The notes under the pieces were generated by a model. The model did not search any database. It worked only from the letters and a program-made list of their open reading frames with translations, and was not told where the DNA came from. From the NCBI RefSeq assembly GCF_040954645.1, contig NC_092806.1:127432952-127496951 (forward strand): a DNA stretch of 64,000 bases, written 5' to 3'. Each line of letters begins with the position of its first letter. Position 1 is the stretch's first letter. Origin of the DNA: Diabrotica undecimpunctata (taxonomy: Eukaryota > Arthropoda > Insecta > Coleoptera > Chrysomelidae). The position numbers and the translations under genes are program-made. Shown one piece after another: positions 21,440 through 33,476 of this stretch.

Positions 21440-21960
21440 TGCAAAAAGCAACAACGGGTACAAAAGATATCGGGTATCAGGGGTGGTATTTGTCAATCTA
21501 AATGCCACTTACGACATATTAAATTAGAGGACATTTCTCCAAAACTGTATGAAATCGCCTTAGATAAAAACATCACGTGTTTTATCCGCGTATATCTACA
21601 GAACAGAAAATTTTTCGTATCATTCAATGGTAAGATGAAGAACGCAGATGAATGGTCTCGCTTGGGGTAGCGTAATGGCACCTACACTGTATTACATTTA
21701 CACAAATGATTAACCGATACCAGTAGATACTAGGACTTTCATGTAGACGATACATTGCACAACCAAAACTTTTGTTGCTGAAGTGAAAAAAAATCTAAAT
21801 GATGCCTTAAATATAATAAAAATAAACTACGAATTAATTTTAAGCCAAACCCCGAAAAATCTTAGGAGCGCTCCTTTAATTTGTCTAAGACAGGCGCTTT
21901 CACAAAACTGAATATCTAATCTAATATAAATCTAATATAATATATAATCAAATAAAAATA
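21440..21960 (+). pseudogene. Jockey-clade LINE RT fragment
   Basis: Readable plus-strand blocks are SGVVFVNLNATYDILN (motif A region, first aspartate replaced by Asn), GLAWGSVMAPTLYYIYTND (motif B region, PQGS to AWGS), TRTFM in place of the YADD run-in, and VAEVKKNLNDALNIIKINYE. It is the same family as 30590-31950, with which it shares phrases. Many stops; the YADD box is not readable. Confidence 0.65.
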
Positions 21961-22139
21961 CTTTTTTTTTAAACGCATCTACCACGCAGAGGCATTAGCG
22001 TATTTAGATTAATGTTACACTTGATACAAATAGTGTATATATATTAGTTTACAATTAATAATAATAATATGTATGTGTATTACAATTTATGTTTTAAATC
22101 TTATGAAGAAGTTGACAGTCTTTAAGATAAGAAATTATT

Positions 22140-23240
22140 CTTTGGGTATCTGTATTTTCTTCTAGGGCAGTTGGGTATGCTATATTTGAGTCGTTCACTG
22201 TTATATTTAGGACACTATATTAAAAAATGTTTTACCGTTAGAACATGGTTGCACACTTCACAAACTGGTTTATTTTTGCGCTGTAGTAAATAGCCATGAG
22301 TAAGTCGTGTCTGGCCGATACGGAGACGGGTGTCATCAGGTGCCACCAATCACGCACCTCGATGTGAATTGCCCTTCCTTCTGGAACTTTTAATTAAATT
22401 TAATTTGTTGAGAAATGAAAAAGTTTCATGTAAAAGTTAATTTATCTTTAAATATGGGACATTTTCGGATCTCAAGTCAGTATGGTTTTACCCGTTTAGG
22501 GTAGCTCTCTAGAGCACTTTGCTCGAAGGGCTCTGCGAATTTTCTAAGACTCTGAAGCTGAGTTTTTTTCTTCTTAGAAAACCTGTGTTTTATTTCTACA
22601 AAAGTAAATAAACCATAAAGGCATTGTCTTTTTCAAGACAATGCCACAATAAGGGCGTACCGGCTAACTACGCAATATTGCAACATATTGCGCAATAGTT
22701 TGAGACATTAATAAACATGGAAACTTGCACCAAGATGCTATCGACTTTTCATACGTTTATTAATTACACCGGAGACGATACGGGTAAGCATCACATGCTC
22801 TCTTCTGTCTTTTACTTTTGGTTTCCAAAGATATGGATGTTTGTTAACTTCGTATAGCCTTAATGGAGTGTTGTTCCAAGTTTGTTGCCATTTTTGAATT
22901 ATTTTTTGTTTTAAGTATGGTTTTAAATCGTTTTGTACCATTATGTTACATTCTTCGGACATCAGGTTAGTTGGTGTGTTTTTAGCTAGTTTATCTACAA
23001 CTTCGTTACCTTCAATTCTGACATGAGAAGGCACCCATAAAAAATGAACTTGGATGTTCTTATTTGAAATGTTTTTAAGTTCTTTTTTAATAAGAAGTAG
23101 AAGGGGGTTGTCTTTTTAGAATTGCGAATAATTCAGCCGAAAAGATGGTTGTAATTGACGACAATTTGAAACTAACTGAGATAGGTTTGTTAGACTGATG
23201 TCGATAGCCGGAATAGATATTGTCCGTGGCGCAGGGTTGC
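22140..23240 (-). mobile_element. I/R1-like LINE 3' part with RNase H domain, interrupted
   Basis: Minus strand. Remnants of an RNase H domain come first (TTIFSAELFAI), then FLWVPSHVRIEGNEVVDKLA in the open frame 22738-23034, followed by WQQTWNNTPLRLYEVN and DRREHVMLTR. The conserved C-terminal zinc-like motif follows at about 22333-22160 (TRLRIGQTRLTHGYLL, then CEVCNHVLTVKHF). An approximately 390-bp stretch (about 22345-22737) with LTR-like features separates these parts. RNase H after RT and the terminal Cys-His motif are typical of the I group of LINEs. The RT itself is not present here. Confidence 0.7.
22363..22648 (+). repeat. LTR-like segment (solo LTR candidate)
   Basis: 286 bp beginning TGTG and ending CACA, inside the LINE above. 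It has a TTTAAATA-type TATA element followed by TCAGT and a GTGTTTTATTTC string. It ends in a hairpin with an 11-bp stem (GGCATTGTCTT/AAGACAATGCC) and TTTC loop at 22620-22645. The layout resembles 43594-43885. No target duplication could be shown. Confidence 0.4.
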
Positions 23241-24529
23241 GGATTGAGGAGGTATCATAAGTTTTTGGAAATTGAAAATTTAATTTGGATAAGTATGAGC
23301 GTATACGAAAGTCAAAGGATGATCAATTTGATGTTTTTGAAAATTTATTTGTAAATCGATCAGCAAAAACGTTATGCAGAACTGGATTATTTCGGTTTCA
23401 TGACACCGCTGCTGCATATGTTAGGCTTATCGGAAAATATGAATTTTACTACAACGAAATATAAACAATTTATGAAAATTTAATGATTTGAAGGAAAAAA
23501 ATGTCAAATTAGGCTAGAGCAATAACTGAAACAAAAGAATCAAGTGGAAATAATCTCGAATTAATTTGAAAAATTATAATACCAACATAAAAACAAAAAT
23601 AAAAGAGGCTCTTTGAGAAAGAAAAATAGACACACTTTATTAAAAGAGGTAAAAGTAAAATGCTAAGAAAAAAATGCTTATATAAAATGAAGACCTAAAA
23701 GTCCGCCGGAGGGTTTGAAACAGATGTGAAAGAGGTCAAAAACCAAATCAAAGAATTGATTGAGATCAAGTACATCCCTAGAGAAGAATGAATAACATAT
23801 CTCAGATAAATAAACGGAACAACAGAAACTGAGTATACACTTGTAACTCCAGAAATATCATTAAATTAATTAACGCAAATCGTACGAACTGAAATACAAG
23901 AATTCATCACACAGTTAAAAAATAGAACCCCCACGAAAAAAATAAAGTAGAGTATAACTACTTTTGTACTCTAGCATTATGGTAAGAAGTTAAAAATATA
24001 AATACCTACATAATTATATTACCGAAAAGTTAATAAAAACTTCTGTTCGTTAGCGGCAAGAGAAAGCGTGTATCAGAATGTATTATGAAAAATTTTGTTA
24101 ATAATACAGTATGCAATATAATATAATGACAAGAATACTTTTATATCTTTCCTTATGGCATATTTTTAAAACAAAGCTTCTATACTGGCATTGTATTACT
24201 TTTTCTCTCTACAGTAAAATGCTGAGGTGAGCGTCACGGAACTAGCGCCACAAGATGGCGTCGTGAAGGGTAGCTTCATAGAATAGCGGCTCTTGGCATC
24301 GATTCACTACTCTTGATCAATTCGTTTTTAGTCATCATATATTTACTCTAAAAATAACTAACAAAATATAGACATTAAATGAGAAGTAAAAATTAAAAGA
24401 ATAATATGTCACTAAAAGACTTGATTTGTAACGATTATCAAAATTTAATAAAAGTTATAAATGTCATCCGGTTAATAAATTACATTAACATTAATTACAT
24501 TAATATTAACATAAATTAACATTAAATCG
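23241..24529. other. Mostly unassigned; weak LINE traces
   Basis: Around 23880-23945 the plus strand reads EIQEFITQLKNRTPTKK, which recalls the LKNRKSPG segment before LINE RT cores, but the remainder is not readable. Nothing else is supported. Confidence 0.3.
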
Positions 24530-25420
24530 TCTGTCAATAAAAAATGTGAAGAACAATTGGACAACACATAGTTTGGATTTAGAGGTGGATTGGGAACAAA
24601 AGAGGAATTGTGCGCAATGGTGGTACTATTACAAAAATGAAGAGATTATAATGAAAGCGTATTCTTATCTAATATAGATTTTCAAAAGTATTTGACACAG
24701 TTCAACCTGGTAAGCCCATACATGCATTAAAACACATAAACCTAGATACCAAGATATTAATTTAATAAAAAATCTACTAAAATCAAACAGCGGTCATGCG
24801 GGTGAAAGATGAGACAAATCAAGCAGAAATTCAAAAAGGAATCAGCCAGAGATGTTTGTTGTGATGTGAAATGTCACCACAATTATTTAATGTGTACTCC
24901 CAACTACTATTTTAGGAGACACTATGGGAAAGAAGTAAGGAAATGGAGTGAGCATCATTAATAACAAAAAATTTGCATACTAAACCCCAATTATGACAGA
25001 AAATATAGATGATTTACAAATTCTTATATAAATCATTAACAGATAAAGCAAAAAGATAGGACTAAACTAAACAGATAAAAGTCAATGTTTACAAATAAGA
25101 AATTGAGTATGGTTATTAGATTGAGATCGTCGAATGTTATGTATGGTTGCAACTGCTCTATGGGGTAGAAGCTTGGACCCTGAAAGCCAAATCTGTAAAC
25201 AAATTAAAGGCATTCGAAATGTGGCTATATAGGCGTATTCTTAAAATTCCTTGGACTGTAAAAGTCTCAAACGAATTGTCTATCTGGACATCGTATCTGG
25301 GCCACATAGTTCCAAACGATAAATACTCTCTTCTACGCGTCATCATGCAAGGAAGAGTAGAGGGAAGAAAAGTCTTGGGAAGAAAGACAAAATCTTTAAA
25401 TCTCAAAAAGAATATCTAAA
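24530..25420 (+). mobile_element. RTE-type LINE remnant
   Basis: Plus-strand blocks in family order: FGFRGGLGTKEELCAM, SNIDFQKY (motif A, the AFD part lost), ISQRC-like remains of motif B, and ICILNPNYD in place of the YADD segment. The open frame 25147-25419 follows (LLYGVEAWTLKAKSVNKLKA, FEMWLYRRILKIPWTVKVSN, YLGHIVPNDKYSLLR, GRVEGRKVLGRK). The C-terminal part is less decayed than the core. Relative of the copies at 9.06 and 63.1 kb. Confidence 0.75.
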
Positions 25421-26059
25421 GTCAAATTTAACACGATTTCAAGCCTTGTAGTGAAATTTTGTTTCTTATTACAATACCGGATCCTGGAAAATTTTAAATA
25501 CATTAAATTAAATCTCTCGTAAATTATAAAGCCTATTCTTAGATTGAAATAACAGACTTCTTAGTATTATGATATGTAGTATTGTGATAATGTATAGGTG
25601 TCAGTATTCTTTTAAAAGAGATTTATAGATTGGTATATAAATTTCACGGTCATGTTTCATACGGTTTTATCTTTCATACAAACATTAAAAACCTTAAAAA
25701 GTTTCATTTTACATACAATTAGCACGTTGGCTCTGAAAATGACCTATAAATATGCATTGTTAAAAATCGTATAGATTTATCAATTTAAAATGTTCTTTGT
25801 CGTCTTGATTATTTATCTCAATTCGTTCCTAATTAAGCATATGTTGTCCACAAGGTACCTCTCTCATTTTTTAATTACTACTTTTTTTTACCTTTTTGCC
25901 ATAGTTTTCCTCATTTTCTTTATTCATATCGATTTCACTCATAACGAATATTGGGTAGTTTATTGTTTCATGAAACTTTCTCCTTATATGTCCGTATCAT
26001 ACAAGTTGTCTAGTTATTATAGCGTATATAATGTCGTATGTTAATTCCATTTTATTTAA
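25421..26059. other. AT-rich stretch, nothing recognised
   Basis: The open frame 25790-26044 is Phe/Tyr/Ile-rich because of composition; no motif supports it. Confidence 0.35.
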
Positions 26060-26104
26060 CAACAAAATACTAAAAACTTTGTTTTCAAAACTTTCACCAA
26101 ATTA

Positions 26105-26158
26105 ATTGTATCTTATCACTACAGCTGTTTCGGCAGAGTGCCTTTCTCAAGTCTCAAG
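26105..26158 (-). ncRNA. Variant hammerhead-like motif of a Penelope-like end
   Basis: Minus strand: CUUGAGA, a GGC/GCC stem with ACUCU loop, then GAAACAGCUGU followed by A. The layout matches the other hammerhead-like loci here (box, short stem II, GAAA, palindromic stem III), but the first box carries an extra U relative to CUGANGA. A decayed or divergent form. Confidence 0.4.
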
Positions 26159-26264
26159 TTTCTCGAATCCATCAATCATCTATTGCATTTCTTATCAAGA
26201 TTTTGAAGCAGCTGTATTCCATTAGTCCATTTTTGTTGCTTTTTGTCACTGTTTCTTTTTTTTT

Positions 26265-26700
26265 CTCCATTGTCATCATTACGTAGCGCTACAACACTGA
26301 GTGGGTCTTCGCTAACTACAAATTTTTTCCAAGTTGATCGATTTTCCACGAATCTTCAATGAAATGTTAATTTTCTAAGATATGATTGGATGTTTTCTCT
26401 CCATTGTATACTGAGACGCCCAAGTGGCATTCTTCTGTGCTAACTTCCTTCCATACCAGTTTTACAAGTTTGACATCTTGACGTCTATGCATGTGTCCGA
26501 TCTACCTTAAGCGATTTATTTTCCTGAACAATATCGGTATAAGAGCTTTCTTTATTCAGTATATGTTCTTATTCTATACGGATTGGTAAGCGATATGATA
26601 ATGAGGTTAAAACATTTTTTTTATTATTTTTCTTTCATATATTCGTAGTTCTTTCCTATTTTGTCCATGATTCGCATCCATGTATTAAAATAGGTCTAAA
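26265..26700 (-). pseudogene. LINE C-terminal remnant
   Basis: Minus strand reads LREYERKIIKKMF, INRLR.IGHMHRRQDVKLVK, LVWKEVSTEECHLGVSVYN, EDSWK and ends in VMM near 26268. This is the post-RT C-terminus seen in RTE-like elements (KINRLRWIGHVHR..., then a GRP motif that is mutated here). Several frameshifts. Confidence 0.6.
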
Positions 26701-27749
26701 GTTTGAATTATGCTCTGTGATTCTTTAGTGGCATTATTGAAGTTATATTTCTATAGGCACGGTCGGCGTTGGAAATTTGCACGGGAGTGAATCTGTGAAA
26801 CCATTACATATGTAAGATAATGAGTAAGAGAGAGACATAAGATATATTTTCTCTCTCTTCCTACCTCGGGAATAAAAATGTTCCTTTTGTATATATATTT
26901 AATATTATAAATATATTATATTATATTATATAATGTTATATACTTATATAATATAATATATATTAATATTATTATTTATGTGATATGTTTTGTATTATTT
27001 ATTAAATGTTCATAATTATTTTAGGCTTTTGCATTTCAAAATAATCACTGTATGACAGACAACTGTCAATTTTGAAATCCGTTAGTATCATGTCTAATTG
27101 GCAAATCTTTTACGTGTTTGGTTCATACGCTGGTGTACGTGAGTTCGAATCCCAATATGAATTTCCTTTTTTATTTTTGAAATATTTAAAAACCTCACGT
27201 TAATGTTATTAAATATATGTAATATACGCAAAAATGCTAAATTTTAAAATTAAATGAAAATTTACAACATAATCCGAGTTGTTGGTTTTTTATTTTTATC
27301 TTCGTAAAGTAAGTTATGTATATTGGCAGTTTTAAATACTTATGAATATTGCATTTTAATTTGTATTGTATTATTATATTGAATTATGTTGCAGTGTATT
27401 GTATTGTCATTTTTATATTAATAACAAAATAAACAATGCATTTTACTGCAGAGTATGCGTAAAAAATTTTTTTTGCATTCAACTCCTTTTATACATATAT
27501 TAAAATAAAAATATATATTTTCATTAAAATATTGATACAATCCTTCATTTACTATACTCCTATTACAGGTCAAATGTTTATATACAGCAAACGATGCACC
27601 ATATACCTATATACCTAATTATTTTTCTCTTTCTGCTCTCTCTTACCTATAGCATTAAATATGTAAGGATTGTGCAGATTGACTCCCATATAAATTTGTA
27701 ACGGCGAACGCGTGTATAGAAGTATAACTTCTACCGGCAGTCCCACTGG
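26701..27749. other. AT-rich stretch with TA-rich block
   Basis: About 26885-26975 is an imperfect TA/TTA-rich block. Two small inverted repeats lie at 27718-27755: agaagt/acttct, and an 8-bp stem ggcagtcc/ggactgcc with loop cact. No coding feature. Confidence 0.4.
27090..27165 (+). other. tRNA-like B box (SINE or tRNA relic)
   Basis: The string gagttcgaatccc at about 27139-27151 matches the RNA polymerase III B box (GGTTCGANTCC). A loose TGGCNNA-type A box lies about 45 bases upstream. No cloverleaf can be closed by eye. Confidence 0.25.
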
Positions 27750-28230
27750 ACTGCCACACCCGTTTTTTTTATTAACCACGATTATTTATCTAAGATATTT
27801 AAAGTGTTCCATATTTTCAAAATTAGTAGTTATTAACTTTAATATTTTATCGAGATTTATTGAATTGGTCTCTTTTGTTGATTCGCTTGTATTTGGTTTT
27901 CATTTCGTTGATTTTAAGTGAAACATTTTTCGTGCTGTCTTCACTTTATTGAAGTTTTTGGACGGGAGAGTTTCTTATTAGAGTTATGAGATATATATCA
28001 TTAGCATATGCTAGGAGTGCTTTGTCCCTTGGGCCGTTAATGGAGTACTTCTTAAATAGGCGTTATTTCTATTTTAGTAAGCTGTTCATTAATTTTTTGA
28101 CTATTTGAATTGAGAATCTGTATTTTATTCGACTGTTTTATAACACAGAGTTTCTTGGAGCATATTTTCATCTTTGGTTTCCCGTATCATTATTACAGGG
28201 ATTTTGCTGGATATCGACATAGTGAACCCG
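27750..28230 (-). pseudogene. LINE RT fragment (YAND in place of YADD)
   Basis: Minus strand reads KALLAYANDIYLIT (motif C with the first catalytic aspartate of YADD replaced by Asn), LKINEMKTKYK (motif D) and FENMEHFKYLR. Order and spacing are right for a LINE RT. The upstream motifs are not readable. Confidence 0.6.
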
Positions 28231-28639
28231 GTGGTATGTACATGATGTTTTCATAACCAACGTTCAAAAATTTTTCTTACTGTAAATTCACGATTATTTT
28301 ACTAGGGAATATATTGTTGTTCAATAATAATAAAGTTCAGGCAATAATTCCTATATTCTCGGTATATAACTCGGTAATGATAATTCTGCTCCCCGATACC
28401 AGGTAGCAGTCCCGAAAACAATAAAACTGCTACACTCATGCTTCTCATTATCCAACAATTAGCCAGTTCAGAACTATACGCATTATTATGGTACTGATAT
28501 TGCCGCTGCTCTTCATAAGTGAATAGAATATGCAAGGAAGGTTTTGACAATTTAATAGGATTTTGTATGTTAGAATATCTGAGAAAGTAAAGAATATCTA
28601 TTTGCTATCCGGATTTAATCCATAAATTAAATAATAAAA

Positions 28640-28860
28640 TGCTATAAAATAATGCTAGTAGCAGCAAAAAAAGCGGTCTAATAGTCACTAATGAGAAAAT
28701 CAAATAAATGTTCTTTAACATACAAAAGAGAGGATCTAGATTAGGGCATAACGGAACAATAAAGCCATATAATTTTGAAAGATTGCAGCGTCTTAGATAT
28801 CGTAGGTAACGTTGTTACATAAGAAATAAAAGGAAATATTCAGGTAGATAACTGATGTAT
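28640..28860 (+). pseudogene. Short LINE RT fragment (motif D to KYLG region)
   Basis: Plus strand: SGLIVTNEKIK, then RLGHNGTIKPYNFERLQRLR and GNVVT in a shifted frame, equivalent to GLxxNxxKTK and FxYLGxxVT of LINE RTs. Confidence 0.45.
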
Positions 28861-30589
28861 ATGTATATATAACCCTCTTTTAAATCCAGAAGTCTAATTC
28901 GAATCCATAAAATTAGGGTATATAAAATAGTGAGCAAACCAGTGCTAATATGTGGAGACGTGACGAGAACGTATTAATTAGACCAGGATTGCTAGAAAAT
29001 CCATCAGAGGTATTTTCCGACTTACAGAGGTCCGAGTACTAACCAATACCGAACAGAACTAATTCCAAGATCAAACACATATATAAAGATAGCAACGTCG
29101 TACAAGAAACTAAATCTCAATGCTAAAGTTGCGCTGGCTTTATCCAAAGACTATAATAACTGCATTTCCATGTTAAATTGGGAGGATGCCCCAAGAGAAA
29201 AAATGTCCTTAGGACTTCCACAAATGAAGGGGGAGGTAACATATGGTCAGATTTAGGAATAATGAGACTATCTACCGACCCATCATATTTATCAACACCT
29301 GCTATCCTACCTACAATCAATACTTATCTGTTGTGGACTATCAAATCAATTACATATAATCAAACGAACTAGGCTTAAAAAAATTATCCTAGAAAAGGCA
29401 CTTCAGAAATATTGACATAAATTTTAAAAACGCCATTTACGTGGCTGTATTTTCAAAAAGGCAATATAATCTTGTTGCGTTCTGACTATACGATGACGAT
29501 GATCTTTATATAGAAAATATAGAAAATAAAAGCAAGAGAACTATAATTATGAAACGACAAGATTACGAAATGAAAAGATTATATAAATCCCTTATATTTA
29601 CACAGACTGGTTTACAAAAGGTAATCGAATGAGCATAAAAACACAGCTGTTTTAAAAACTTAATATTATTAGACGAATTTAGGATCAATTTCACTCAAAA
29701 TATGATATGCTAAAATATGATATGACAGAAAAAAAGGCAATGACTTTTACAGCTGATTGCCACATAAATATCAATGTAAATATGATAATTGAAATATGAA
29801 ATCCAAATATGATGATTTTGCCACAGCATATGAATATTGTCTCGTACTGTTATATAGCAATTTGTTGTCACATTTTAACCTGTTTATTTCCTTATTATCC
29901 ATATATGAGTTGTAAACCGATATTACAAGCTCATTTACTTTTCACAAAGAGACTATATAAGTACAGTTATTACTAAACAAATCTGACTCGAAATATCGTC
30001 TATAAGTAACAGTATGCAAAATTTAAATTTTTATGGAGTTCAAAGTAAAAGCCTTCACGAAATTTGAAGTTACAATAAGACCACCGCAATCGAGCGTACT
30101 CTTACTCTGGATAATGAATAAATATTTAATCGGTTAATTCTTCAATCACCCGTTCAATATGATGTTTGTCAAATCGGTCCTTTTTAGGACCAACTATTCT
30201 ACTTATGTCTATAAATAGTAAGGACATATCTACAGATACACACACTCTACTTTACTTAAGCTTATCAGACATATACGCTTAACACAAATGTGACGTATTT
30301 CTACTGCAGGAAGCAAATAGAGGGCCAAACCTAGGGTATTTGGTATTAAGCTAATCCCTGAAAATAACGAAATAAACATAATAAATGCCGGCAAAGAAGC
30401 AAAGAAAAACCTAAAATAAGAGAGGACAAAATCAGTCAGCTGAGGAAACCTTTCAACGATGTTGAGTTTGGATCCACTATCCACGTATATTATGAACAAT
30501 ATTTTGGCTCCTGACTGAGGATCTAAACACAAAACTAATTATAAAATTTGGACAAAAAAATACAACAGTGGCTAATATCCAAAGTCTGT
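28861..30589. other. Unassigned AT-rich stretch
   Basis: Open frames at 29123-29372 and 30230-30532 have no recognisable domain. No terminal repeats were found. Confidence 0.35.
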
Positions 30590-31950
30590 AGACAAGCAAA
30601 GTAAAGACAAAGTTGTTGCCTTGCTTAAACCTGACAAAAACCCCAACGACCACAAAAGCTATCGGCCAATATATCTATTTATTTTTTCACCTATACACAA
30701 TACTTCTGCATATGATCCTTAATATAAACCGATAATAGAAGGAAAACTTAAATTTAAAGATAAAAGTGGCTATATATGACAGGGTAGATCATGTTCGCCA
30801 CACATACTAAATCTTGCCCAACACAACGAGGACGGATATAAAAAATATCAGACATGAGGAGTGGTATTTGTCAATGTAAATTCTGCTTACGACACCTTAA
30901 ATTAAAGGACATTTCTCCAAAATCTATGTGATATCCCCTTAGGTAATAGAACAACAGAAGATTTTCCGTATCACTCAATGGTAAGAAAAGATGAAGATTG
31001 AAAACGTAGAAGAACGGTCTCCTTTGGGGTACCGTAATGGCAACTACACTGTATAACATTTACACAACCCATAACAGTAAATACTAGGACTTTTATTATG
31101 TAGACGATACATCTATTGTTGCAGAACCACAAACTTTTGTTGCTGAAGTGGAGAAAGATCTAAATTATATCCTAAACACAATAAAAATAGATTATAAATT
31201 AATTTTAAGCCAAACCCTGGAAAAAGTCAGGTGTGCTCCTTCAATGTCCCTAACAGAGACGCTTTCACAAATTTGAACATATACCTGAACCAATAGTGTC
31301 ATGAAATCATTAAACACACTTTGTAATTTACAGAACTTTGTTTAAAACTAAATGGCAAACTAGAACCAGAAAAATAGTATTCTCCGCGAACTTGTCAGCT
31401 AAAAACGGGAAGCACATCCTTTCACTCTTAAAACGTAGACGCTTAAACTCTATGCTTCTGCTGCCAAATATACCTAGCTTGTATGGGTGACATCAATACA
31501 TACTTGACACGTAGATTTAGCTACAAATTAGTCAGCCAAATTAAGCGGATATTAAGACTCTCATCCATACATAAGCTCTACAATATCGTAGTTATCAATC
31601 CACCTAATATCCGAAGATAAGTAGCTAGAGAACAAAAGAAACAAAGTCTAGATTCGTAACATTCACTCCTCGAATAACAACCCATTTTATGACTAGAATC
31701 GAGGAAAAACTGGCTAGATCAACACATCTGCAAGATATACAAAAAAAAAATAAGCTGCTTCTCGCCATCTGAACCCTCAAAAGGAACTTCCTTATGGTAG
31801 TTATCTTCCTTAAATCTGCCAGGAAGACTCTTGCCTGCAAACAGCGGTTAACCTGTGTGAATCTGGGGTGATAAAAGATTCATTACACTTTCTTCGTTGA
31901 CTTTGCCATTCAAATCGCTCTTTTCTGAAGGGACAAGGTTTATTTATTTA
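30590..31950 (+). mobile_element. Jockey-clade LINE remnant
   Basis: Plus-strand blocks: LLKPDKNPNDHKSYRPI, a FRPGRSCT-like segment, LNLAQHNEDGYKKYQ, GVVFVNVNSAYDTLN (motif A, aspartate to Asn), NGLLWGTVMATTLYNIYT (motif B altered), YYVDDTSIVAEPQTFVAEVE (motif C YVDD readable in a shifted frame) and, near 31590, INPPNIRR, the jockey C-terminal motif PPxIRR. Same family as 21440-21960. Stops throughout. Confidence 0.7.
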
Positions 31951-32740
31951 AACTCAACATGTAAAGTACAGTCAGTAAGCTATTACTTATAAAGATCATT
32001 GCAAATTTAACACTAGCTTCACTTATATTGACTACATATTACCCCTAAATAGGAGATAAAACATTCAGAAGTATCTAATATGGGTGAAGTGGTATAATTC
32101 TTGTTAGATAAATTAAGCATTCTTTCCTTTTTTGTGCACTACTATCCATTTTTACACAAAAATATCTATTTAAGCAAATAAATATTTATTTTGAGATAAC
32201 CTTCTATCCAGAATTATATGTAGTACACAGATAAAACCAGAAATAAAATAATAAAAATCTGTATACAAGATATCATAAAACATTGGATGAAATAAAAAAA
32301 GTTCTTACTTATCGAATTCTTAAATAAAACGTATGAAGACATACTCACGTTAACAAAATACATTAGGAAATTTCCGCATATGAAAAAAATCCAATTTGGT
32401 AACGAAATCCTTTTGTATCTATAAAGCTATTTTTAGAAAAGCACGTACCTACCAAAAACAGGTAGTTAATAGTATACATATCTGTTACACACTGTAATGC
32501 GTATGAACGATAACAAAAATAAGGAGTCCATATCAACCGTTCAGACTATACGCGAGAAGTATACAGCTTAATGGCAGAGTTGCCAAACTATCAGAGCTTA
32601 CTTAAACCGATATACCTATGGTTCCAATATACAGTGAAAAAGATCTGAACGACCCCTATAAGATATACACGTGAACTATGCAATATACATTCATGATACA
32701 GGGGTACTTAAGGGCTCCACAAAATTTTTAAAAATTATGA
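31951..32740. other. AT-rich stretch, nothing recognised
   Basis: No supported feature. Confidence 0.4.
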
Positions 32741-32783
32741 AACTATACATGTTGACGAATCGACAGAGCCAATATTATGGAAT

Positions 32784-32874
32784 GGTCAAGTGAGCTCCGT
32801 ATATCGGTATCCACTTGACCACGGAGCTCAATTGAACCTGAATTTTAACATGGGCGGAGTTCACTTAATGCCGT

Positions 32875-32876
<2 letters not shown>
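32784..32876. repeat. CTCCG-motif cluster with 9-bp hairpin beside (TA)n
   Basis: Contains ggtcaagtg (32784-32792) and its reverse complement (32812-32820), closing a hairpin. Motif copies are tcaagtgagctccgt (32786-32800, plus), cggagctcaattga (32822-32835, minus sense) and cggagttcacttaat (32855-32869, minus sense). Mirror image of the cluster at 20424-20549. Confidence 0.6.

Positions 32877-32938
<62 letters not shown>
32877..32938. repeat. (TA)n tract 1 of the module chain
   Basis: About 62 bases of TA between the CTCCG cluster and the PLE end. Confidence 0.95.
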
Positions 32939-32941
<3 letters not shown>

Positions 32942-33377
32942 AAAGACTACGACCGTCAATTTATATTTCTAAAGTATTCAACTAGTGAATTCAGAGGTTT
33001 AATCGGTCATTCAGGTTGGCAAATAAAAAAAGAAGTCAACTACTTCATAAGTTTGTTGAAGACGTTTCGCTTTATATTTCTAAAGCTTCATCAGTTCTCT
33101 AAAATATAACAAATGACATTAAGTTTATAAGAAATACAGATATAGTTCATAACTTACAACTCAATATGTAGTATGTTATCGATGTTATCATATCTACTGT
33201 ACACTTTACTCCTTATTTAAAACTAACTTAACCAAAAAAGAAAAAACAAAAAACAAAAACAAAAAACACACAAACTTTGCAGAAAATAATGTTCATATTC
33301 GTAGATATGAATATTTAAAAAATTTTAAACGAACATTTGGCTTCATTTAGATGGTTCTCCACTGAAGTATATGAAGT

Positions 33378-33379
<2 letters not shown>
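32939..33379 (-). mobile_element. Penelope-like element end (terminal-repeat fragment)
   Basis: A 440-bp fragment bordered on both sides by (TA)n, containing a hammerhead-like motif at 33058-33098 on the minus strand. Bases 33070-33379 are copied at 15101-15410. Penelope-like elements are known to insert at TA-rich sites and to carry hammerhead motifs in their terminal repeats. No coding part remains. Confidence 0.65.
33058..33098 (-). ncRNA. Hammerhead-ribozyme-like motif
   Basis: Minus strand order: CUGAUGA (33094-33088), one A, stem II GCUUU/AAAGC with an 8-nt loop, GAAA (33068-33065), then CGUC. ACGU is palindromic and GUC is a classical cleavage triplet; cleavage would fall between 33061 and 33060. 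Stem I starts GAA/UUC. One unpaired base sits between CUGAUGA and stem II, which a textbook hammerhead lacks, so activity is not certain. Confidence 0.6.

Positions 33380-33474
<95 letters not shown>
33380..33474. repeat. (TA)n tract 2 of the module chain
   Basis: About 95 bases of TA with one TG interruption near its right end. Confidence 0.95.

Positions 33475-33476
<2 letters not shown>

Noticed and set aside
22620..22645. Histone mRNA 3' hairpin
   Set aside because: Only the UUUC loop matches; stem length and sequence differ and no histone gene is nearby.
27090..27165. Functional tRNA gene
   Set aside because: Only the B box is convincing; acceptor and anticodon stems cannot be paired, so it is listed only as a relic.
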